Source of the DNA: Euptelea pleiosperma
Lineage: Eukaryota; Streptophyta; Magnoliopsida; Ranunculales; Eupteleaceae
Assembly: GCA_035048495.1 (NCBI GenBank)
Contig: CM068543.1
Span: forward strand, 28,261,751-28,325,750
Length of the DNA: 64,000 bases
Reading direction: 5' to 3'
In this document: one piece after another, positions 10,501 through 22,589 of the stretch
Position numbering within the stretch: position 1 is the stretch's first letter
Layout: the number at the start of each line of letters is the position of its first letter
Notes under the pieces: generated by a model
The model's input: only the letters and a program-made list of their open reading frames with translations
Databases searched by the model: none
What the model was told of the DNA's origin: nothing
Made by a program: the position numbers and the translations under genes

Positions 10501-12024
10501 TTTATGTGTTATAAAAGATATATATACCATGTACATAAGCATTTAAACTAATTTTCGTACTTAAATTAGCCTTTTGGGACAAGAAAATAATTCCCTTATG
10601 TATCATCTGGTACACTATTGGAATGAGACGTGTCGAGACAAAATGAGATGGAAGTAGATTTTGAACCATGATTAGGATAAGGCTCCAATGAAGATGACAG
10701 CAGTGAGAAAACGGGACATGGTTAACCTGAAGTAAGTTAATGTTCATGGGATGCTCACTTTGGACCCAAATAGTAAGTTGCTCTCTGACCCTGTCTATCA
10801 CGAAAAAAGTAACTTCTACGAAGTTGTTTATAAGAATCTCCATACAAAGACTGTACTACTTTACCAACTTACCATGCCCTTCCCTCTCACACATTATCAG
10901 TAACAAACTCAGTTTGCACTTGTGTCATTAGAATTTTTTTTCTCTATTTCCAAATTGAGAGATCCAAGTCTTAAAAATCCCAATCCTGAGTATAAGCTCC
11001 TAAAGTGTAAATGTCTAAGACTATAGTATCCAATCAGTATACCATGCCATAAAATTATCAAAGTTCATTGGGTTTCAGTAATTGCTAACCAAAACACTTC
11101 ACCGGAAATAACCAAAATAAATGAACCATATTTGCAAAGGATTAACAGTTTAACTGGACAATCCGAAAATCCACCAACCTCAACAATTTCGTGTGCTGTC
11201 TTCATATCATGCGCAAGTGTCTCATGGAACTTGAGCCTCACCAGCTCGGATTTGTTCCATTTCTCATGAATCTTTTCGATAATGACCTGTGTAACTCCCG
11301 CTTTCGGTATACTAATCCTCTCCCTAAGAGTCATCCCAAGAGTCCTCAACCTCCTCAGTTCCACGTCCTCAATCGTCAGCTCCGCCAACGTCGGTGCCTT
11401 CACTCTTTTCTTCGTCAACCCCCTCCCTTCCTCTACTACACTCTCATCCTCACCCCTCTCCCATGGCAAAAGCATCCGCTCATCCTCGTCATCGACAACT
11501 ATTGAATCAGGCCGACTCCAATTTCGTTGCAACAAGTCCCCCAATTTCCCCTCACCGGTACACGGCATTGCATTATCACCATCAACATCCTGATCATCCT
11601 CCGCTTCATCATCAGACCCTAACCCTAGATTCCGTAACCGATGAACAATCCTCTCAATTGCACCTCTCCCACTATTTCCATCAAAATACCTACTCTCCGC
11701 CCTATCCTCAACCTTCTGTTGCTTCTCCGAATCGACAATTCTCTTTTCTACGTCGACAGGATGGTTTACGGAGGGCCATCTGTTAAGCCAAGGAGCAGAA
11801 GGAACCCTAGATTTGTGGGAATCGCTAGTGTTTCTCCTAGGGTTTCTTGGGCCGTTAGAAGGACCGTTATGTTCGGTAGTTCGGAGAGAAGAAGTGGAGA
11901 AGCGTTTCAGTACGAAAAATGAGGGTTTAGGAGAAGAAAAGAAGAGATGGAGAGAAGAGTGAGAGCGTAGAGAGATTTTATTGTGGAGAGGTAGTTCTGA
12001 TAGTTTAGCCGTACAAAAGGCCAT
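7594..12024 (-). CDS. CFM3: CFM3-like CRM-domain splicing factor, 5' three exons only (truncated or continuing elsewhere)
   Basis: Exons on the minus strand: 12024-11179 (282 codons), 8325-7857 and 7724-7594. Each has GT-AG borders and matching phase (0, then 1, then 0), giving about 482 residues. The N-terminus is rich in Ser, Leu and Arg, with few acids, and looks like an organelle transit peptide. Next comes a low-complexity acidic region, LLPWERG at about residue 185, then a first CRM domain across exons 1-2: [23 protein letters not shown], then [23 protein letters not shown] second CRM domain starts with [13 protein letters not shown] and runs to [12 protein letters not shown], where exon 3 ends at a GTGTGT donor. 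CFM3 proteins promote splicing of group II introns in chloroplasts and, in some species, mitochondria, and carry three CRM domains (family knowledge). The rest of CRM2 and all of CRM3 are not visible downstream. CRS1 or CFM2 are alternatives; the LLPWE and spacer features favour CFM3. Confidence 0.78.
9306..9642. mobile_element. Small hAT-type non-autonomous element in intron 1 of the CRM gene
   Basis: Left end CATGGTTCAAAATCTTG, right end TTTTAAACCTTG. The right end reversed (CAAGGTTTAAAATATC) pairs imperfectly with the left for about 35 bp, including the TCTCGTTT/TCTCATT blocks. Flanks AATGTAAC and ATCCTAAC agree at 5 of 8 positions, a weak 8-bp duplication. The 337-bp body is homologous, in reverse, to 10341-10670. 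Non-coding. Confidence 0.7.
9643..9790 (-). mobile_element. RTE-type LINE 3'-end remnant
   Basis: On the minus strand a degraded frame contains VRKDLKKN and, a frame away, a GACCCCAAGTAG end, as in the last residues of plant RTE-type LINE reverse transcriptase ORFs just before the stop. There are several frame breaks. Only about 150 bp remains, directly abutting the small hAT-type element. Confidence 0.5.
10341..10670. mobile_element. Small hAT-type non-autonomous element, inverted relative to 9306-9642
   Basis: Starts CAAGGTTTAAATATCG and ends TTTTGAACCATG. Read in reverse complement it aligns along its whole length with 9306-9642, including TAAAAGATATATATACCATG against the matching block there. 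It lies in the same intron about 700 bp away, so the two are inverted copies. No convincing target duplication. Confidence 0.7.
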
Positions 12025-12298
12025 TACTTTTCTCTCCTCCTCCTCTGGTTATATATCTCTCACTAAGTAAATGAGGATTTTCTGTTCATGGCGTTGAAAT
12101 GCAGAGTGAAGAAGAAGAGAGATAGAGAGATAGAGAGAGAGAGAGAGAAACTGAAAGAAATTAATGGCGAGGTTCCACTTTCACAGTGTGTTGGCAGCTT
12201 CAGATAAGATTGAAGAGGCCTTGGATGTTTCGAAGAGGCTTTGGATTTTCTCTGCAATAGACAGTACACACGGTCTATGAACGGAGCATTGGCGTCCG
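12025..12298 (-). promoter_or_regulatory. 5' UTR / promoter-proximal region of the CRM gene
   Basis: Upstream of the ATG at 12024 the minus strand has a pyrimidine-rich leader (CTCTCTC tracts, a (GA)n microsatellite on the plus strand at about 12117-12150) and a TATATAAC motif at about 12050-12058. CT-rich leaders are common in plant 5' UTRs. An open frame on the minus strand here has no recognisable family and I do not call it a gene. Confidence 0.4.
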
Positions 12299-12482
12299 AC
12301 ATGGTCCGAAGTCTCGGCCGATCTGGGATCGACAGCCACGGATCCATTTCATTTCGGGATCGTCTCGCCCAAGATGCACTGTTCCATGAAGAAACCTAAC
12401 GTCATCTCGAGCGAGAGGGTGTTGGATCGGACGGATCCAGATCGGGATCGGCTACTCCGATCCCAAGATTTTGAGCCGTGCG
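12299..12482. mobile_element. Possible small inverted-repeat element in the CRM gene promoter
   Basis: Left CATGGTCCGAAGTCTCGGCC and right end AAGATTTTGAGCCGTG resemble the ends of the hAT-type elements at 9306 and 10341. Inner blocks GATCTGGGATCG and CCGATCCCAAGAT are also roughly complementary. GC-rich, 184 bp, and clearly more diverged. It lies within 300 bp of the start codon. Confidence 0.3.
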
Positions 12483-12969
12483 TCCGAGCCCCTAGATTAA
12501 GTGGGTCCCACATAACAATTTGTGTTAAAAGTGGACTTGAATGGATGTTTGTGATTAGGAAATAAATATGGGTCGGGATCAGCGGACTTGCCTTTTTTGC
12601 ACTCGTTCTCTCGATCGTGGATTTCGAGAATCCAACGAGTACAAACAAGGCCGCATGGATACGAGTGAAAGGACGAGTGCAAACAGAAGATAAGCATGTC
12701 TTAAAAAACCTATATGGGCCCTTTTTCAGTTTGCCAAAGAGTCCTCGTGCACCGTGTGCTAAATCTTGGCAAAACAGTAATATAGGTTTACCATTAGATG
12801 CCCGGAATAAGTTTTCTAGTAATATTTTTGTATATATGGATCTGAAAGATGATCAACAAAAAGTTTTATAGAAGAAGGATTTGTATGTCAGGGAGTTGAT
12901 ACAGAATAAGTTTTATGACATGTTTATGCAAAAATCACTTCTAGAAAACTTATTCATGGGAACCACAAA
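12483..12969. other. Non-coding flank, no feature recognised
   Basis: No domain, splice pattern or repeat recognised. One short plus-strand open frame (12617-12871) has no family resemblance. Confidence 0.4.
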
Positions 12970-13613
12970 TGTCATCAAGCCCCCCGACTCGGTCCATGGT
13001 CATTTGACCAGTGTTGACTACCAAATATATTATTAAATGGCAAAAATGCCCTTGTCTTCAACCTTTGACACAAGGGTTTGAGAAAAAACCCAAACCCCAC
13101 AAACGGCTATGGTGGACTGCCAAGGGACTCCAATGGGTTGGCCGCCCATCCCACCGGAGTCTCATGGTCAGCCGGCCACCACTCCGGCACTAATTTAAAA
13201 CCCAAGATTAAAAAAAAAACAAAACAAAAACAAAAAATAGCATAAAATTTTAGTTTTAAAATTTTCATTAACATAAATGAAAGCAAGACAAAGCAATTTA
13301 AATTTTAAGCTTTTGAGACATGAATTTTGGAAAGATGGGTTCTCTCAATTTTAAAATATTCTTTTCTTCTTAATATTCGCTTAATTCATCAAAAAATTGA
13401 AAAAAATCTCAAGTTTACATACATGTGTTTTAATTTTTATTTTTAATCTCCTCTTTTCATGTTTGATTTGGGGTTTGGGTTTTGGCCTAAACCCAAACCT
13501 TGGTTCTAAAGTTGAAGAGAAGGGCACTTTCGTCCTTTAGTACAAAATTTCGTACTCAACTCGGGTCAACACTGGTCAAATGACAGTGTACCAAGTCATA
13601 GGGGGGTATGTCA
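12970..13613. mobile_element. MITE-like element with about 45-bp imperfect inverted termini
   Basis: GTCATTTGACCAGTGTTGAC at 12999-13018 is perfectly repeated in reverse complement at 13565-13584. Outside these arms the similarity continues imperfectly through C-rich/G-rich blocks (CCCCCCGAC on the left, GGGGGGTATGTCA on the right). The interior has no transposase. Superfamily uncertain; Mutator-like is plausible. Target duplication not identified. Confidence 0.6.
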
Positions 13614-13673
13614 GCTTTTTCAAATCGTGGGGGGTATGTCAAATTTTAAAGATAACATGGGGGGTATGTCAAA
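13601..13673. repeat. Three copies of GGGGGTATGTCA
   Basis: The motif GGGGGTATGTCA occurs at about 13602, 13630 and 13660, spaced by AT-rich linkers, immediately after the inverted-repeat element and just before the Helitron 5' end. Confidence 0.5.
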
Positions 13674-14276
13674 AATTCCCTATCTATTATCTATACTAAA
13701 GCTTGAGCCTGCTGAGGTGGCGCTCTCTCCAATTTTTCTATATTTTTCAAACATATCATCCACATTAAGATTATCACCATCTAAAATCTCTCTATTATCC
13801 TACAACCTCTCAAACTCCCCAACTTTTCATGTAAAATATTTTTTATTTAATTAATTATAACTATTACTGACTTTCTCCTTTCTCGGCAACTCCTAAAATT
13901 ACTCTCCATTTATTCCCCATAATTTCTCTCCACAACTCCAATTGGAATCTTCTTTATTTAAATATTTCCTCTTCCAAAATGTCTTCTTTAATTAGACATT
14001 CCCTCTTCAAAAATCTCCTACTTATTTTATAAATCTCTCCCTCTCCCTTTCTCTCTAATATCTATTATTTTCTAAATATAACTATTTCTCTTCATGTCTC
14101 TCTCTCTCCTAAAATGTATCTATATTGCTTTTTATCAGGAATTTAATTTAAACATTTTAGTTATTGAAAGTTCTTCTTTTGTGACTGATCCAGGTTTTTT
14201 TTTTATTTTTTTTATTTTTTATATTTTACTTTATGATTAGACGATAATTTATCAGATCATTGTCACTATATCAACT

Positions 14277-14471
14277 GTTCTCAAGTTCATCTCCATGGTT
14301 GGAGACTATTTTTCATGTCTCTAAGTTTCTACTCATCTGCTCAAATCAAAATCGATTCAATGATTATACGGGTTCTCAAGTTCATCTCCATGGTTAAAAA
14401 TAATTTTTTCATGACTTTAGATTTCTACTCATCTGCTCAAATTGGAATCGATTGAATGATCATACGGGTTC
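14277..14471. repeat. Tandem duplication, about 95-bp unit, two copies
   Basis: Units begin GTTCTCAAGTTCATCTCCAT at 14277 and 14372, and each ends near ATCGATT...ATACGG. It lies within the Helitron left arm. Confidence 0.75.
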
Positions 14472-15723
14472 GCTAGCAAATGGAAGGATAACCTGTAATG
14501 ACGTGCTTTATATGAAAAAGGGAAGGGATGTATACTATGGGGTCTTAGACATTAATTTACACCTCGACTCATCAATCTTGACCGTTATTCCGTTAATCAC
14601 TTTTGGATTGGAAAAACATGACATATATTTCAGTCAATGTCAATCCTAATATTTTAAATCAGGTATATTTTTTCCATTCATGTCATTTTTTTCTTGTTGG
14701 ATTTATTTTTCTCTTCTCCACACATTTTTTTTTCATTTTTTAATTGCCCAACAATAACTATATTTATATTTTTGTTTGGTTATTTGTTTGGATTTTTTTT
14801 TTGCATGTAAAGCCATGTTGTTTGGTTAATTTTTTTGTTCTGTCTCCTCTAATGTTAAATTTTTTTGTTCATTTTTTTATTTCATTAATAGGTTTCCATT
14901 ATCAGGTGACCAATTACACTTTTTAAAATTCATCCAATGGTATGGGGTATTTTATGATTGTTTGGAAAGATATCACAGCTTCTAACTATGCTCATATCTA
15001 ATGGCTAAAAATTACTCTGTTATTTGGCGCACGTGGAAAACAAAATTATGTGTCAGTAATTATTTGAAAGAAAATTAGGCTATCATAATGGGAATGATTA
15101 TTCATGAAATTAGACTACCATAATGGGAACAATTATTCGGTATCCAATGCTAAGAATTTATATTTCTAAAAATGTTTCTTCCTTTCCAAAATAATTATCC
15201 ATACAAAATGTTCATTTTTTTGTTCTTCCTCGATAAAGTTTTTTCTTCAATATTTTTAAAATTTCTCTAAATATCTTTATTTATCCCTATCTCTTTACAC
15301 TTATTTCCTTTTATAAACTAACAAAAAAAAGATACTTTTTGATAAGTACTATTTACTTGGATAAAAGATGTCTTATTTTATTTGAACGAGTTTTTGAGTT
15401 AAACATAAATAGTTTAACTCAATTTAATATTTAGAAGATTAGTGGAACATGTTAATTGATATTCTATGTATATTAAAAGAGGTCCATATAGCTTGATTTG
15501 CAGAAGATATCATGGGTTATGATTCTAATATCATGGATTATGGTTCTTATTATTCACAATGGACGGCCATGTTGATGATTCAAACAATTGACGGATGACA
15601 CTAAGTGAAGTTTATTAGAATTTTGACCAATAATCTCTTTCCTCTTTTGAGCATAAAAGATTGAATCTTCCGTTATGCACTTGTATTTTTTCTTTCACAG
15701 TTTTGACACAACATTAAGGAACT

Positions 15724-17223
15724 TGAAATAACCACCGGTCCGTTCTTTTTAATCCAATATACCTAAAAGGGGGGGGGGTTGATTAGATATTTAAAATTAA
15801 TTAAACCTAAACAATTTTACTGGTCTATAGTAGGAGAGAAAATTGCATGTCTTAGTTATTTGATAAAATATTATCACAACCGATTCAAATTGAATATACC
15901 TCCGTGATATATTTTCTTTTCGTCGTTTGTTATAATCAATATGAATAGCGGAATACAAACAAATAATCACACAAGACAAGAGATTTTTACTTGGAAACCT
16001 TAGCCAAGGAAAAACCACGGGACTACGTCCAGATGGAAAGTATCACTAACTAAAAAGTTAAACGAAACAAAGGTTACATACGTTACACCGTTGCAAATAC
16101 AGCTTCCAACCTTAGCCAAGGCCTATTGTCGATAGGTCCACGTCCTCTGAATCAACGTTATGAATCCACGCATGCCCTCCTAGCCAAGAAGCTTTATCTG
16201 CTTGTTCAGTTTGATACACCCCAAACCTACCGTCGATCGGCCACTCCGATCTTAATTCTCAACACTCCCGCCTTTGTAGAAGGTGAAGGATTCAGTACCC
16301 CTTGAACCCTAGGTTGCTCAATGGTGTTGAGTCACACTAGTACACTCAACTAGGTCAAATATCTAAGTGGAAGACCTAAGCTGAGTAATGGATCAAGCAC
16401 TTGGCCTTGATCAAGAAAATGAACAAGCTAACAAGATGTGTATGAAATAAATAGCTTCTTGCTCTTCGAATAGTCATTCTAATAAATAAACCTTTTCTTC
16501 TCTCTTGAAGTATAGAAGTATATTTTGAGAAGGTATATAAGGGTTATATTTATAGAATTCGTAACCCTAAGCCTTGTAGAACGTAGGATCGTGGGAATTA
16601 GAATTTTGGATCTGAGAAAGACTCAATCCGCATGAAGTCCAATCGATTGGGGTTTTGCGTCCAATTAATTGGCCTTGTATGGATGGGTTTTTCTTTCGTA
16701 AATCCAATCAATTGTACATAGTCCAATGGATTGGACTTAAATAAGTTTATGTCCCGTAGGCTCTAATCGATTTTACAGAGGTCTCCAATCGATTGGGCTA
16801 TAATCATGTTCTGTCTCGTAGACTCCAATCGATTTTATAGATGTGTCCAATCGATTGGGCTTTGATCATGTTCTATCTCGTAGCCTCCATTACTCAGTTT
16901 GACTAAGACTCGGGTTTGTCCAATGACTAGGTTTGACTATTATATTTTGTTCATTTTAAACCTATTCTTATGGCCACTAAGTCACTTACCTTCCTAAGCG
17001 AGCGTACATGATTTATAACCGACAAATGGACAGTTACTCAGATGATTCTTGTCGTCAATCATCTGATTCTTGCTATCTCTATCTTCTAGTCTTCACGTAG
17101 TCGGCGAAGTATGCGTACCACGACATCTTCACATTACACCGATGCTCGTAGGAACGGTTACATGAATATTTTTATGTCAAATAGAATCTTTGCCAAACTT
17201 AGAATATGAAAATATTCCTTATA
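15724..17223 (-). repeat. Copia element 3' LTR
   Basis: 1500-bp LTR, downstream copy in element orientation. The end CA is mutated to TA at 17222-17223. It contains a cluster of short palindromic motifs of the type CCAATCGATTGG between about 16640 and 16870, and matches 33334-34888 throughout. Confidence 0.85.
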
Positions 17224-17245
17224 ATCTCTCCCTTTGGCAATTTCG
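17224..17245 (-). other. Polypurine tract of the copia element
   Basis: On the minus strand GCCAAAGGGAGAGAT lies immediately upstream of the 3' LTR, the expected place for plus-strand priming. Confidence 0.65.
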
Positions 17246-19362
17246 TGATAAAAAACATTTAATCATATAGAAGATAAACAAAAATTAATTACAATCCCAC
17301 CCTTTTACATGATTCAGTCACTATCTCACAATCTTTCGGAGATAATCAAATAGATAATAGTATGGCTTTTGATCTGTTTCATGCACATTCTACCAACAAC
17401 ACATACCATGTAATATCATCGGCACTCAATAAACCAATAAACTACAGTGAGTTAATTATGCACTTCATAAGTAGAGAAATTAAAAAAATAATGTATAAAC
17501 GATTTTTTTCCCATATCTCATGTATCTACTTATTTTTATCTCTATGATTTTTTCTCTCTTTTTTTGTCACAGAATGACAAAGGTATAAAAATATAAACAG
17601 ATAATAAGCATGCATTGGATATTATCATGAATAACAAGTGCTTCAGTGTAACATAATAACAAGTATAAATATTAAAAAATAAGCATGATGCATTGTCTAA
17701 ATACATCAATGGTTTAAATTTTCACTCAATTATAAATCTTTTTCAAATAAATTTAAAATTTTTAAATCATCTGAAAAGATTTACAATTAACAGAACTCAA
17801 ATCAGATCAATCCGGATTAATTCGAATAAAAAAGTCAAATCTGAAGTATGCTAAAATTCATTAAAAGTCAAGTTAAATGCAATTTTATAATGAGTTTCAA
17901 TGTGATTGGCACTAACAAATATCAAACTTAAGATTTTAAACTTAACTACTCAGTTTAATCTTGAATAGTTCAAATGCAGTCAATTTATGCCATTTATCAG
18001 AACCAGTCAGTCAAACTAATACACTTTAGTTAAATTTTCAATTTCTTTCACTTAGGTGTACTGTGATTTGACTTTCCAGTTCTTAGAGTATAAGATCAAT
18101 GTTAGTAAAAATCTAAATACTCTACTCAAAATCTGGAAGTATCATGTATCCAATCATGAAATCCTCATTAGAGCTAATAGGTTCTCACTTAACTCTCTAT
18201 TTTCAAGTGTATTTGCCAATGTGATTTTACATTACTTTTGTAGCAAACATGACTATTTTTTACTCACTTGTTTTACCAGAATTTTAATTTTTAAGTTCTC
18301 ATCTTTTGACACTTGGTCGGTTTGGTAGCTTTCACACTCGGTCGGTATAGTATCCTCTGTAGCATTAAATAATCAGATTTTTATAAAGATCGGGGCCATA
18401 CATATTTTATCATTTCCACTTGAGGTGGCTCTTTCCATGGAGAACTATCATACAGGGAGGCCAACAATAGATTATATTATAATTTCAAAATCAACTGAAA
18501 GCAGAAACACAACTATTTTGAAATTACAAAAATTAGAAGTCAATTCCTAATTCCCATAGAGTACTAGATTTGTTATCTCGATCAAATCCAGTCTCAACCA
18601 TTGTTAGTCAGTGTGCATGTGAATAACAAATTAAAACTTATGAATATCTACTAACTGAGAATTAATAAAATAGACTAATCTTTTAAATATTATAGAATTT
18701 TCTACAATGATCTAATCTCAATTTACCTTTTGCTAAGTCCTAGTTCTAAAATTTTCTAGAGTCAATGTCCATCATATTAAAAACAATTATACAATGCACA
18801 ATTCTAAAACAAAATCCTAAACAAGCACAAAAAAATTTTCGATTTTCAAATTTTTTATTTTTGTTTTTGAATAGATGAACTCAAAACAATGCAAATAAGC
18901 AAAGATCTAAAAAAAATAGCAAACTATGAAGAAAATAAAATCCTAAAACAAAACTATACACCCAACTCACAAAAGATATATAATAATAAAATAAAAAAGG
19001 GTGTAAAAAATCAAATTTATTCAATCAATGGGACAAGTGCCACTAGACTTCATAAGGAATTTATTCCAAATAGAATATAGATTATCGGTCATTTATTTTT
19101 CACCCATATAGTCTTATACCTTTTAGGTGGGTTCTTTTTCTTTGCCATTTGTTTAGGCGGTGATCGAAGATTGACATTTCTCTTTTTATTTGTTATCTTA
19201 TTTTAAGTCATTTGAGTTTCATAAGGTTTGTAATCTCTCTTCTCAAGGCATCGGACTTCTGATGCAAGGCTGTCATTTTATGGAGTAGATCCCCTTGATT
19301 CCTATATGATTTTTTCTTGGGAGGAACCATAGTATCTCTCATCTTTTGAAAGTAATTTTTAC
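17246..19362. other. AT-rich internal region of the copia element without a recognisable gene
   Basis: No pol domains (protease, integrase, RT, RNase H) found on either strand. Short frames only. It is consistent with a long untranslated or decayed internal region. Confidence 0.5.
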
Positions 19363-20045
19363 TTAGGTGAACTTACCCTTATAGTAATTACAAACAGGCG
19401 CATGCATAATTGATCTAGGTCTAGGTTGATCAACCTGTGGTGTGGAAGGAACTTTGGCTTTTACAAATTTAGCCTGAAGACAATGAGATATTAACATTAT
19501 CAACATATTTAATTCTCCGTTTGTCTCCATATCTTTGTCCCACACTTAGAATCTCATTTAATTTCTTAGTGCTTTGAGAAATATAATGCAAGTCTTTTTT
19601 CAGTTGTGCCAAATCAAGCTCAAGAGAATTTCTCTTCTCCAGACAATCATGATATTCAAATTCAATGAATTTAACTTTGTCTTGGAAGCTAGCTTTCTCT
19701 TCTTCAAGATGTCTAAAAATAGTTTCATATTTTTCTTGCTCACTTTCAAAAGACTTTTAGCATCCGTATAAGTTTGGAACTTGCATTCCAAGAACTTATA
19801 TTTATCTCTTGAAGAGATTTTTTCTCTTCCCTAAGTTGGCCGACTAGCACAAATAATTCATTATTGTCTAATTTACAAGCAGAATTTTTGGAGTTAAGAA
19901 ATTCAACTCTATTAGTCAATTTCTTATTTACTTTGGTCAGTCTAAAGCTTTCTTTATATAGCTCTTGATAAGCAGTATTACGATCACCTTGATCTTCACT
20001 GTCTAAGTCATTACGACTATTGACAATGAACCCTTCTTTAGGCAT
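19363..20045 (-). pseudogene. Gag-like coiled-coil fragment of the copia element
   Basis: The minus-strand frame 20045-19746 contains YQELYKESFRLTKVNKKLTN and further heptad-like Lys/Leu/Glu repeats, resembling the coiled-coil part downstream of gag in SIRE-type copia polyproteins (tentative, from memory). The frame then breaks; fragments at 19791-19600 and 19545-19363, the last with VCNYYKGK reminiscent of a degraded zinc knuckle, continue the same direction. The fragment is cut at its 5' side by the CACTA insertion at 20068. Confidence 0.5.
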
Positions 20046-20067
20046 TTTTATAAATAAAAAGAATGAA

Positions 20068-20325
20068 CACTACTAGAAAAAGCACATACGGTGTCGGTTA
20101 AAAACCGATGCCATAGACATTTAGCGTCGATTTTTTTTCATAAAAAATTGATGCGAATTCCAGTGATGCGGAAGGTATGCATCGGTTATATACCGACGTG
20201 GAAGCTCAAGATATGGTGTCGGTTTTTATAAAAACCGACGCCAAAGTCTATATATTCGCGTCGATTTTTGTAAAAATCGACGCGAATTCTCAATAACTAT
20301 TTGACGTCGGTTTAGCACCAATTGT
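20068..20325. repeat. CACTA left subterminal palindromic repeats
   Basis: At least four units of the form GTCGGTT-spacer-AACCGAC or GTCGATT-spacer-AATCGAC follow the TIR. In En/Spm elements such motifs bind the accessory protein (TNPA-like). That role is family knowledge, not shown here. Confidence 0.75.
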
Positions 20326-22589
20326 AATTGTAATACCCCGAACTTTCGTTCTAGGGTATTATGATAAATTCACCTAATAATGCAAACCTGAAACTTTTTC
20401 AGACTCTTATTATTGTTTTTATTGTTAAATATCATGTATGAGTATGTGTATTTAATTTGGTTTCATTCTGACAATTTTGAAAATCTTATTATTTTTTAAA
20501 CTCGCTCGTTAGAGCTAAATTCTTGGTAAAAATAATGAATCATAACTTGTAGGGAACTTTTTCTTTCCCCAGCTAACATTACAGAACTTTTATAAAAAAA
20601 TTATTTTGTGAATCCGAGACACCAAAAATATTCCTATTTTATCCTTAGCAACTTACCTATGAATTTAGAACCTTTCTTGAGACATGAAAATCCTAGCGGG
20701 AGATTTTGACAAAAATAATATTTTCATAATTTTTGAACTTTCCTACCATTCTTATATTTTTTAAATAATATTTAATTATATTTTATTTATTTAATAGACG
20801 TGTGGGACCCACGAATCACTTTCGGGTCATTCTAATATCATTTGATATTTTTTCGGGACTTCAAATTTTTTTGTGATTTTTGTGTATTTAGACTATGTTA
20901 TATGATTTATGTGTGTGCCATGTGTCAATATCTTATTGTATGGACTTTAAATTATATAATATAGTTTAATTGAATTGATTTATAATTATTTATGTTATGA
21001 TTGTTAGGTGGGTCCCAATGGCCAATCTAAAAGCCTTTTGGGCTTAATAATAATTTTAATTGAGCTTAATTGTTATATATGGGCCTTGGGCCCATTTCTA
21101 ATCCATTAGTAGTGTAAAATATAAAATTTTAAGGGTTGAAAACGTCATCATTTTAATAGTTACGAATTTCAACAAAATAGAAACCCTAATCATTTTGTAA
21201 TACCCCGAACTTTCGTTCTAGGGTATTATGGTAAATTCACCTAATAAATGAAAACCTGAAACTTTTTCAGACTCTTATTATTATTTTTATTGTTAAATAT
21301 CATATATGAGTATGTGTATTTAATTTAATTTCATTCTGACAATTTTGAAAAAAACCTGCTATTTTTGAAACTCGCTCTTTAGGGCTAAATTCCTACTAAA
21401 AATAATGAATCATAACTTGCAGGGGACTTTTTCTTGCTGCAACTAATATTTCAGAACTTTTATAAAAAAATTATTTTGTGGGCCCGAGACTCCAAAAATA
21501 TTCCTATTTTATCCTTATCAACTTACCTGTGAAATTTGGAACCTTTCTTGAGAAAAAAAAACCCTAGCGGGAGATTTCGGGAGATTTTGATAAAAATAGT
21601 ATTTTCGTAATTTTTGAACTTTCCTACCATTCTTATATTTTTTTAAATAATATTTAATTATATTTTATTTATTTAATAGGAGCGTGGGACCCGCAAATCA
21701 CTTTCGGGTCATTCCAATGTCATTTGACACTTTTCTAGAATTTTGAACGGTTTTATGATTTGTGTGTGTGACATGTGTCAATACCTTATTGTATGAACTT
21801 TTAAATTATATAATATAGTTGATTGAATTAATTAATAATTATTTGTGTTATGATTGTTGGGTGGGCCCTTATGGCCAATCTAGAGGTCTTTTGGGCTTAA
21901 TAATATTTTTAAATGAAGCCTATTTATGTCTATGGGCCTTGGGCCCATTCTTAACCCATTAATAGTGTAAAATATAAGTTTTTGAGGGTTGAAAAAGTCA
22001 TCCCTTTACTAGTTACGAATTTCAACAAAATAGAAACCCTAATCCTTCCCTAAATCTATTTATTAAAAACCCTAAAGTTTTAGATCCTTTCACAACCCAA
22101 CTCCATTGAAGAATAGAGCAAGCTCTATTAAACCTTCATCCGAACACCGATCGCACTCGAACAAGAAGGGAGAATTGATGGAGACTCCGATTTGAAGAAC
22201 ATACTCCGAGGAGAGGACGATCCGACGACTTTCAAATTTGAAGAAACTTTTGATTTTCATTAAAGTTCAAGAAACCTTAAGGTAAGTGCGCTTGATCCAT
22301 CCTATACTTGTTTTTCTTCAAGATTTTGTTTCTCTTTCATTAGATAATGGTTGATACTCATTATAAATTAATTTCAACAATATTTATTTTATTTTTATTG
22401 GGTTGATCTTTATTTTGGGCCACCATGATGGGTTGGGCCATCGTCTATTTTGTACCTATAACGGATGATTATGTTTTTTATCATTTTCGTTATATTTTTA
22501 TAATTAAAATATTTTTATAATTATTTTTTCTAAATACCTCTGTGAATCTATTTTTCAAAACCGTTTAGTTTATATTTTTCTGATTTTTA

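Noticed and set aside
11191..11922. Several plus-strand frames opposite CRM exon 1
   Set aside because: Shadow frames of a real exon with splice-consistent ends and recognised domains.
12063..12347. Minus-strand open frame just upstream of the CRM gene
   Set aside because: Its C-terminal part is a translated (CT)n microsatellite; no family, and the position fits a 5' UTR.
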